Of a stretch of DNA of 64,000 bases, positions 58,068 through 64,000 are shown in pieces. The DNA is from Bifidobacterium sp. ESL0682. Lineage in GTDB: Bacteria; Actinomycetota; Actinomycetes; Actinomycetales; Bifidobacteriaceae. Where the stretch lies: the NCBI RefSeq assembly GCF_029392815.1, contig NZ_CP113942.1:868001-932000 (forward strand). Reading direction: 5' to 3'. Position 1 is the first letter of the stretch. Each line of letters begins with the position of its first letter. A model generated the notes under the pieces. That model made no database searches. It worked only from the letters and a program-made list of their open reading frames with translations, and was not told where the DNA came from. A program made the position numbers and the translations under genes.

Positions 58068-58100
58068 GCAGATTTCGATACATCGAGTATCGAAATCTGC
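58068..58100 (+). repeat. second hairpin between sufC and sufS
   Basis: Perfect 13-bp arms GCAGATTTCGATA (58068-58080) and TATCGAAATCTGC (58088-58100) with loop CATCGAG. It lies 43 bases after the 25-bp repeat. A terminator or attenuator role is possible. Confidence 0.7.
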
Positions 58101-58174
58101 ATACTTCGCTTGAAACACAATATTAAGATTGTTTGAGAAGTCATTAGAGCTGTGGCTGAAGATTGAAGGCAATG

Positions 58175-59446
58175 ATGGTGGATTTTTTGAAGATCAGGGA
58201 TCAGTTTCCTATTTTGGGGCAGGAGATCCATGGGCATCCACTGGTGTACTTTGACTCTGCGGCTACCGCGCAGAAGCCTCAGTGCGTGATCGATGCCGAG
58301 AGCAAGTTTTATGAGACCATCAATGCCGGGGTGCATCGTGGTGCTCATGAGCTCGCTTCACGGAGCACGGTCGCCTTTGAGGAGGCTCGGGCCAAAGTCG
58401 CCAAGCTGGTCGGTGCCAATGCTGACGAAGGGCAGGAAGAGATCGTTGTCACTGCTGGAGCTACTGCAGGGCTGAATCTGCTGGCTACTGCGTTTGGCAA
58501 CGCCTCACTCGGGCGTGGTGGGGAAGCGGCTAAACGGTTCGCTTTGAAGCCCGGGGATGAGATTGTCGTCTCCAAAGCTGAGCATCATTCGGTGCTGTTG
58601 CCGTTCCAAGAGCTGGCTTACCGCACTGGAGCCACATTGAAGTGGTTCGATTTGACTGAAGACGGGCGGATTCGTTCTGATACTGCTGATGAGGTCATCA
58701 CAGATCGCACCAAGATTGTCGCGATTACGCATATCAGTAACGTCACCGGGGCCATTACTGATATCGATCCCATCATTAAGCGCGCGCATGAAGTCGGGGC
58801 CATCTTTATTCTTGACGCCTGCCAGTCGGTACCGCATCTGAAACTCGATTTCCATAAGATGGACGTTGACTTCGCTGCGTGGAGCGCTCACAAGATGTAC
58901 GGGCCCACCGGTGTCGGCTTCCTCTACGGCAAACGCGAGCTGCTGGAAGCGTTGCCGCCGGCCAGTTTTGGCGGATCAATGGTCGAACTGGCCTGGATGG
59001 ACAAGCCAGCCGAATATATGGCGCCGCCGGAACGCTTCGAGGCCGGTACCCAGCCCGTTGCACAGGTCGTCGCCGCAGGAGTAGCCGCCGACTGGATGCG
59101 CGAGATCGGTATGGAGAACGTGGAAGCCCACGAAAAGGCGATTACTGCGGAGCTTTTGAAGTTGAACGATGTTCCTGGCTTCCGTGTGCTCGGGCCAGTG
59201 GAGAACAAGGACCGTATCGGTACGGTGTCGTTTGATGTCGAAGGTGTGCATCCCCATGATGTCGGCCAGTTCTTCGACGCACAGGGCATTGCGGTGCGTG
59301 TCGGCCATCACTGCGCCCAGCCGGTTCATCGTCATTTCGGGTTGTTCGCTTCGAGTCGCGCTTCGACCGGCGTGTACAATACCGTCGAGGAAGCCAAGCA
59401 AGTAGTCGAAACGGCGGGCAAGGTCCGTTCGTTCTTTGAGGTGTGA
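58175..59446 (+). CDS. sufS: cysteine desulfurase SufS
   Basis: About 423 residues. A PLP enzyme that takes sulfur from cysteine for Fe-S assembly. Features are FPILGQEIHGHPLVYFDSAA near the N-terminus, SKAEHHSVLLPF (cofactor His), VDFAAWSAHKMYGPTGVGFL with the PLP Lys, and the catalytic Cys in RVGHHCAQPVHRHFG. GAAGG lies before two tandem ATGs; the second (58175) has the better spacing, the first (58172) is possible. sufU follows 2 bases after the stop. Confidence 0.95.
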   Translation: MVDFLKIRDQFPILGQEIHGHPLVYFDSAATAQKPQCVIDAESKFYETINAGVHRGAHELASRSTVAFEEARAKVAKLVGANADEGQEEIVVTAGATAGLNLLATAFGNASLGRGGEAAKRFALKPGDEIVVSKAEHHSVLLPFQELAYRTGATLKWFDLTEDGRIRSDTADEVITDRTKIVAITHISNVTGAITDIDPIIKRAHEVGAIFILDACQSVPHLKLDFHKMDVDFAAWSAHKMYGPTGVGFLYGKRELLEALPPASFGGSMVELAWMDKPAEYMAPPERFEAGTQPVAQVVAAGVAADWMREIGMENVEAHEKAITAELLKLNDVPGFRVLGPVENKDRIGTVSFDVEGVHPHDVGQFFDAQGIAVRVGHHCAQPVHRHFGLFASSRASTGVYNTVEEAKQVVETAGKVRSFFEV

Positions 59447-59448
59447 GC

Positions 59449-60007
59449 ATGAGTGATTTTGGTATGAGCGGTGATGATCTCGAGCAGATGTATCAGGAGG
59501 TCATTCTTGATGCGTCCAAGCATCCGCACGGCAAAGAACATTTCGCCGAGGATGTCACGAAGGAACCAAGCCAAGGCAGTGATAGCGGCGAGACTACGGT
59601 GCGTGCCAGCCACGAATATTGCACGCCAGGGGAGTCCCACCAGTTCAACCCGACTTGTGGCGATCAGGTGACCGTCCACGATCGAGGTTTCCGAATCCGA
59701 ACCACATAAAATCGAGCGTTTGGTATGGGACGGCAGCGGCTGCTCCATCTCCACGGCCAGTCTGTCGATGATGGTCGATCTGGTTGAGGGCAAGACGGTC
59801 GATGAGGCCATGCAGCTCGAAGGTGTCTTCCAGAAGCTCATGAAATCACGTGGTGCCGGGCTTGACAGTGATGCTGATGAAGAGGCTCTTGGCGATGCCG
59901 TAGTATTCCAGGGTGTTTCGAAATATCCGATGCGCATCAAATGTGCACTGCTTGGCTGGGCTGGTCTGAAGGATTCGCTCGCGAAAGCGTTGGCGGCGGA
60001 CAAGTAG
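59449..60007 (+). CDS. sufU: Fe-S assembly sulfur-acceptor SufU, frame disrupted once
   Basis: About 185 residues when restored. SufU takes persulfide from SufS through zinc-bound cysteines. These appear as HQFNPTCGDQVTV, WDGSGCSISTASLSMM and RIKCALLGWAGLKDSL, with the insertion between the second and third that marks SufU rather than IscU. The frame changes at 59676-59677, where one of two Cs is surplus; removing it gives DQVTVTIEVSESEPHKIERL. It is the only insertion among the disruptions in this window. GAGGTG precedes the ATG at 59449. Confidence 0.92.
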
Positions 60008-60192
60008 AAAGTTGTTGGTCTATCAACAGGCCGCATAATAGTAATCGGCAAATGCCTGGCAAATCACGGGCAGGCAATACACGTAAATGTGCTGACTTAA
60101 TCGAATGGAACAGCTGATTAAGCTATCTGCTTGCGTCAGCGGCATTGAATACATGACATAATGGTGGTGGTTGCACCACAGCAGGAGGCAAT

Positions 60193-60768
60193 ATGGAAAG
60201 CCAAGACAATCTCGTCCCGACACCGCAATCCTCGATTCTTGATTCGGCCACGAAGGCCCTCGGCAGCGAGGAAAAAGGTGAGGCAGCGCTTGCCAATCCG
60301 ACTGCGGTGAGTTCGCTTGACAAGTTCGACAAACAGGATGAAACAGGTTCCGCAAAGACTGCTGATTCAGCTCAATCGGCCGGTAACACCGTTGAAGATG
60401 AAGAGACTGGTATTCCGTTGACTTCCTTCAACGACATCGGCAAGGCCACGGCTGCCGACGTGCGCGAGGCGTTGCATCAGGTCATCGATCCGGAACTGGG
60501 CATTGATGTCATCGATCTCGGCCTCGTCTATGGCATTGAAATCGACGAAAAGGGTCGTGCCATCATCACCATGACGCTGACCACTCCGGCCTGCCCGCTG
60601 ACCGACCTGCTTGAAGACGAATGCGCGTCGACTCTGGCCGGCTTGGTTGAGGAATTCCGCATCGACTGGACGTGGCAGCCGCGTTGGACGCTCGACATGA
60701 TTCGTCCGGAAGGCCGCGAACAGCTGGAAGCCATCGGTTTCAACTTCGACAACATGCCAAAATACTGA
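60193..60768 (+). CDS. SufT-like MIP18/DUF59 family protein with a long N-terminal tail
   Basis: 191 residues. The first 85 are polar and probably disordered. The DUF59 domain follows: VREALHQVIDPELGIDVIDL, then GLVYGIEIDEKGRAIITMTL, then TTPACPLTDLLEDE with the conserved Cys. Such proteins help mature Fe-S proteins and are often last in actinobacterial SUF operons. Here a 185-base gap separates it from sufU, with CATAAT (about 60156) a possible -10 and AGGAGG before the ATG, so it may have its own promoter. Confidence 0.88.
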   Translation: MESQDNLVPTPQSSILDSATKALGSEEKGEAALANPTAVSSLDKFDKQDETGSAKTADSAQSAGNTVEDEETGIPLTSFNDIGKATAADVREALHQVIDPELGIDVIDLGLVYGIEIDEKGRAIITMTLTTPACPLTDLLEDECASTLAGLVEEFRIDWTWQPRWTLDMIRPEGREQLEAIGFNFDNMPKY

Positions 60769-60784
60769 TGATTTGAAATTGCGA

Positions 60785-60836
60785 TATCAGAACGCCGGAC
60801 CCATTTCATATGAGGTCCGGCGTTCTGATATATTTT
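60785..60836. terminator. bidirectional terminator between the SufT-like gene and glgC
   Basis: Perfect 17-bp arms TATCAGAACGCCGGACC (60785-60801) and its complement (60814-60830), then TATTTTT. It lies between two converging genes. Confidence 0.92.
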
Positions 60837-60849
60837 TCAGTATTTTATG

Positions 60850-62091
60850 TCAGTCCTTGATTACCGTGCGCTTGGGAACGATGGTGATGCCATCCTTGAC
60901 GGTGAATCCGCGTGCAAGATCGTGCTCATGGTCGATGCCGACGGTCGCGTTTTCTTCCAAGACAACGCTCTTGTCGAGAATGGCCTTGCAAACGCGAGCA
61001 CGACGGCCGACAATGACGCCGTCGAAGAGGATGGAATCGACGACCTGCGACCATGAATTGATACGGACGTTGGGTGAAAGCACCGAATGCTGCACGTCGC
61101 CGCCCGAGACGATGACGCTCGGGGAAATGATGGACTCGGTGGCCCTGCCGATGCGGTTGGTTTCCGAACGGACGAACTTGGCCGGCGGCAGATTGCCGGA
61201 AAGCGTATAAATCGGCCAATCCTGGTTATACAGGTTGAACGGGGGATTGTACTCGATCAGGTCCATGTGGGCCTCGTAGAACTGTTTGATGGTACCGACA
61301 TCCCGCCAATAGGCGCGGTCGTATTCGGTAGCTCCAGGAATCTCATTCTCGCTGAAATCGTAGACGCCGGCTTCGTGTCGCTCCGAGAAGTAGGGCGCGA
61401 TGTCGCCGCCCATGTCATGCTTGGTGTCTTCGGCCTTTTCGTCGCGAGCCAAGGCATCGAAGAGCGCGTCGGTGCTGGCGATGTAATTGCCCATGGAGGC
61501 GAGAATCTGATTGGGATGACCCGGCATGCCTTCGGTAGTTTCAGGCTTTTCCTTGAATCCGCGGATCATGTGAGGGTGGTCAGGGTCGACATCGATGACA
61601 CCGAACTGACCGGAGGCCTCAATCGGTTGCCGGATGCCTGCCACCGTGAATTCCGCGCCGGACTCGATATGCTGCTGAAGCATCTGGTTGAAGTCCATGC
61701 GGTAGACGTGGTCGGCGCCGACGATGACCACATAATCGGGCTGTTCGTCCTCGATGATGTTGATGGTTTGGTATACCGCGTCCGCAGAACCCAAATACCA
61801 ATGTTTGCCGAGTCTTTGCTGGGCCGGCACAGGGGAAACGTACGCGTCGAGCAAAGGTGAAAAACGCCAGACTTTGGAGATATGGCGATCAAGCGAGTGA
61901 GACTTGTATTGCGTCAGCACGACGATTTGCGAATAACCGGAATTGACCAGATTGCTCAGCGGAAAATCGATGAGACGGTAGACGCCACCGAATGGCACTG
62001 CAGGCTTGGCGCGGTCACGGGTCAATGGCATCAGACGCGTACCTTCGCCTCCGGCCAATACGATGGCCAGTACTTTAGGATTCTTCGCCAT
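60850..62091 (-). CDS. glgC: glucose-1-phosphate adenylyltransferase
   Basis: 413 residues. Makes ADP-glucose from ATP and glucose-1-phosphate, the committed step of glycogen synthesis. The nucleotide motif is [20 protein letters not shown], followed by [49 protein letters not shown] and [15 protein letters not shown]. The C-terminal beta-helix has the usual hexapeptide pattern ([17 protein letters not shown]). CAGGAGG precedes the ATG. No other glg genes are in the window. Confidence 0.96.
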   Translation of the reverse strand: MAKNPKVLAIVLAGGEGTRLMPLTRDRAKPAVPFGGVYRLIDFPLSNLVNSGYSQIVVLTQYKSHSLDRHISKVWRFSPLLDAYVSPVPAQQRLGKHWYLGSADAVYQTINIIEDEQPDYVVIVGADHVYRMDFNQMLQQHIESGAEFTVAGIRQPIEASGQFGVIDVDPDHPHMIRGFKEKPETTEGMPGHPNQILASMGNYIASTDALFDALARDEKAEDTKHDMGGDIAPYFSERHEAGVYDFSENEIPGATEYDRAYWRDVGTIKQFYEAHMDLIEYNPPFNLYNQDWPIYTLSGNLPPAKFVRSETNRIGRATESIISPSVIVSGGDVQHSVLSPNVRINSWSQVVDSILFDGVIVGRRARVCKAILDKSVVLEENATVGIDHEHDLARGFTVKDGITIVPKRTVIKD

Positions 62092-62278
62092 TCAATACCT
62101 CCTGATCACCGTTTCCTGTCGGCCGCTTCCGATTTCTGGCCTCAGCACAGGTGCCAATGTGAATCGTTCTCACGCCACCTGTACGGCCGTGAGATGTTCA
62201 TCTTTGCACACGACCTTATTCTAATCATCACTGTATCGGATTGAGCAGACGTGAAACGCCCGAGAATGAACGAAACGT

Positions 62279-63210
62279 CTAGTTTTGCTTGACTCTTGTG
62301 GCGTAGAAGGCAACAGCGCTGGAAGCGGCCACATTGAGACTGTCGACGCCATTGCTCATGGGGATCTTGACGGTCAGATCGGTGTTGGCGATGGTGCGGT
62401 GCGAAAGCCCGTCGCCTTCCGTGCCGAAGACAAGGGCGAGTTTGTCGATATGATCGTGTTCATCCGATTCGTTGTCGAGTCGTCTCGTCAATTCGTCAAG
62501 ACTGATGGAATCATCGGTCAATGCCATGGCCACGGTGGTGAAACCGAGGTCGTTCAGTTCCTTCAGTCCTTGCGTCGGCCAATATTTGCGATCTTCTTCT
62601 TTGGTGTGTTTCCCAGATTCGGCGTCATCGACCTTCGCAGAGCCAGCAAGTGTTTCGGCATCGATACGGGTCCAAGGCACTTGGAAAACGGTACCCATCG
62701 AAACGCGCGCTGCACGGCGGTAAAGGGGTCTCCGCAGGAAGGCGTGACCAAAACCGCATCGACATCGAGTGCAGCCGCAGAGCGCATAATCGCGCCGACA
62801 TTGGTGTGGTCGACGATATTTTCCATCACCGCAATCCGGCGGGCGTCCTTGCAAAGCTCAGCAACGGTTGGCAGTTTCCAGCGGCGCATCGCGGCCAGCG
62901 CTCCGCGATGGAGACGGTAGCCGGTCAGCTTTTTGAGTTGTTCAGGTGACGCTACATAGACCGGAACATTGTCGCCCCAGCGCTTGTTGATACGCTCGAA
63001 CATATCCTCCATACCGGCAAGCCAAGGTTCTTCGACGAGCAGGGAGACGGGCTCACGTCCCGCCGCCAGCGCCCGGTCGATGACCTTTGGCGATTCGGCG
63101 ATGAAAATGCCCTTTTGGGGTTCGAGTCGATTGCGCAGCTGTGCCTCGGTAAGGCTTACATATGCGGCCACCCGTTCGTCGTCGAAAGAATCGATGTTGA
63201 TGATGCGCAT
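62279..63210 (-). CDS. SpoU/TrmH-family RNA 2'-O-methyltransferase, frame disrupted once
   Basis: About 310 residues when restored. The N-terminal part resembles the substrate-binding region (KGIFIAESPKVIDRALAAGR). The SPOUT knot shows IAVMENIVDHTNVGAIMRSA, RVSMGTVFQVPWTR, LALVFGTEGDGLSHRTI and KIPMSNGVDSLNVAASSAVA, motifs 1-3 for SAM and dimer contact. The frame breaks at the run of four C/G at 62725-62728; one more C gives SCGDPLYRRAARVSMGTVF. The modified rRNA or tRNA base is not told by sequence. Confidence 0.92.
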
Positions 63211-63314
63211 GCGTTACCGTCCTCTTGATGGCGAAGCTACTGATGAAAACCGTGCCCTGGTTGCGACCGAGGTATTCAAATCGGATTCGAATCCAACTTG
63301 GGGAGTGGCTGGAT

Positions 63315-63351
63315 ACACTAAGACCCCTTGGAAACCAAGGGGTCTTAGTGT
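63315..63351. terminator. 17-bp hairpin between tRNA-Leu and the methyltransferase
   Basis: Perfect arms ACACTAAGACCCCTTGG (63315-63331) and its complement (63335-63351) with loop AAA. It lies 11 bases beyond the tRNA 3' end on the minus strand, so it probably ends the tRNA transcript. Confidence 0.8.
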
Positions 63352-63361
63352 TAGGTTTTCG

Positions 63362-63450
63362 TGCCCAGGACGGGAGTTGAACCCGTACTCCTGTAAAATT
63401 ATAGGAACTAGCACCTCAAGCTAGCGCGTCTACCATTCCGCCACCTGGGC
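63362..63450 (-). tRNA. tRNA-Leu, anticodon GAG
   Basis: On the minus strand the acceptor arms GCCCAGG and CCTGGGC pair over 7 bp. The D-arm starts GGCGGAATGGTAGACGC, and the anticodon stem CTAGC/GCTAG encloses loop TTGAGGT, giving anticodon GAG (reads CUC and CUU). A long variable arm marks it as a class II tRNA, followed by the T-arm GGGTTCAACTCCC. The discriminator is A and CCA is not encoded. Length 89 bases. Confidence 0.94.
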
Positions 63451-63684
63451 AGGTGTCGTTTAAGCAACAGATAGAACTATACACCATTCCGGCGCCGTTT
63501 GGCATATCGGTGTGTCGAACGGCATTTATCGGATTCGCAATATCCGATTTATTTCCGTTGCATTGTCGCGAATATGGTATCCAGAGCTTGAATGATGGTT
63601 TCAAATCAAGCGGGCGAATATTCTTAACGGACACACGATAGAATAAGACCTTGTTCGTTGGATACACCGGAAATTGGGGACGAT

Positions 63685-64000
63685 ATGGCGAAAGCAGAGC
63701 AGTCGCGGAAAAGCAGTGGGAAACGTGGCGCACGTGTTGTCTTAGTCATATTGCTGGTGGTCGCGTTGGTCGTTGTTCTGGCAGTAGCACTCTTCAACCC
63801 TGCGTACTCCTATTACCGCAAGGGCATGGGCCAGTGCGTGCAGTGGGGGAATTCGTATAAGCTCTCTGCCGCACATTTGGATACGGTGATTTCGCAGGAT
63901 ACCGAGTTGGTCAGCCAAGCAGAATCGAACAGTGAATCACACTCAGAAACCGTATCAGGCCATACCCTTAAACAGGCGCAAAAAGCTTTGAAAACCGCGC
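63685..64000 (+). CDS. single-pass membrane protein of unknown function, cut by the window edge
   Basis: An open frame from the ATG at 63685 to the right edge, 105 codons. A basic N-terminus (MAKAEQSRKSSGKRGAR) precedes one strong transmembrane helix (VVLVILLVVALVVVLAVALF) and then a polar, Ser/Glu/Lys-rich helical ectodomain with one Cys (GMGQCVQWGNSYKLS). The layout resembles P1-P4 but without clear sequence match in the visible part. No strong ribosome site is visible. Confidence 0.65.
   Translation, partial: MAKAEQSRKSSGKRGARVVLVILLVVALVVVLAVALFNPAYSYYRKGMGQCVQWGNSYKLSAAHLDTVISQDTELVSQAESNSESHSETVSGHTLKQAQKALKTA

Noticed and set aside
59449-60007. Two small genes instead of one sufU
   Set aside because: The zinc-binding cysteines of SufU are divided between them in the right order, and a one-base change restores a single normal protein.

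Overview
The window looks like a chromosomal segment of a Bifidobacterium or a very close relative. The main evidence is a full-length xylulose-5-phosphate/fructose-6-phosphate phosphoketolase (xfp) beside acetate kinase (ackA) and phosphate acetyltransferase (pta), with guaA diverging from xfp: this is the core of the bifid shunt. Supporting evidence is the actinobacterial run DUF948 protein - alaS - ruvX - mltG - aroC - aroKB fusion - aroQ - pyrG, and several start codons placed 6-8 bases after a -10-like box. A monofunctional haem catalase is uncommon in the genus and suggests an oxygen-tolerant lineage, such as those from insect guts. The lineage below genus is inference.

Layout. 1-1 kb: edge of a membrane gene and a DUF2975/XRE pair. 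1.2-3.8 kb: katA and divergent yaaA (peroxide defence). 3.9-12.7 kb: accessory region with four paralogous single-pass membrane proteins (here P1-P4) among yaaA, cdd and aroA. It also holds decayed copies of pieces of aroA, yaaA and ackA that look like duplication scars. 12.9-20.7 kb: ackA, pta, xfp, guaA. 21-27.5 kb: MFS transporter, aldo/keto reductase, small membrane protein, M20 peptidase, NCS2 purine permease and xpt. 27.9-30.6 kb: PcrA/UvrD helicase with an unusual Ser/Tyr/Gly-rich linker. 30.9-36.7 kb: nucleoside catabolism operon (PnuC-like transporter, deoC, deoB, deoD, SorC/DeoR-type regulator, pyrimidine nucleoside phosphorylase). 37-41.7 kb: rpsD, then an opposite-strand ABC operon with two substrate-binding proteins. 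42-54 kb: alaS/aro/pyrG block. 54.4-60.8 kb: SUF Fe-S cluster operon (sufB, sufD, sufC, sufS, sufU and a SufT-like protein). 60.8-64 kb: glgC, a SpoU-type RNA methyltransferase, tRNA-Leu(GAG) and a truncated membrane gene.

Genes that work together: AckA, Pta and Xfp turn hexose into acetyl phosphate, acetate and ATP. CDD, Xpt, the NCS2 permease, the deo cluster and GuaA salvage or build nucleotides. AroA, AroC, AroKB and AroQ cover five shikimate steps. KatA and YaaA address peroxide, and the SUF genes build Fe-S clusters.

Quality caveat: ten genes (katA, cdd, P4, pta, ABC permease, both ABC binding proteins, aroKB, sufU and the SpoU methyltransferase) carry eleven single-base frame disruptions. 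Ten are one-base deletions and one is an insertion. Most sit in or beside short homopolymers, and each is repaired by one base to restore family-conserved sequence. I read these as sequencing errors, not gene decay, with katA the least certain. They are annotated as single CDSs across the disruption. I saw no insertion sequence, integrase, prophage, rRNA or CRISPR array.
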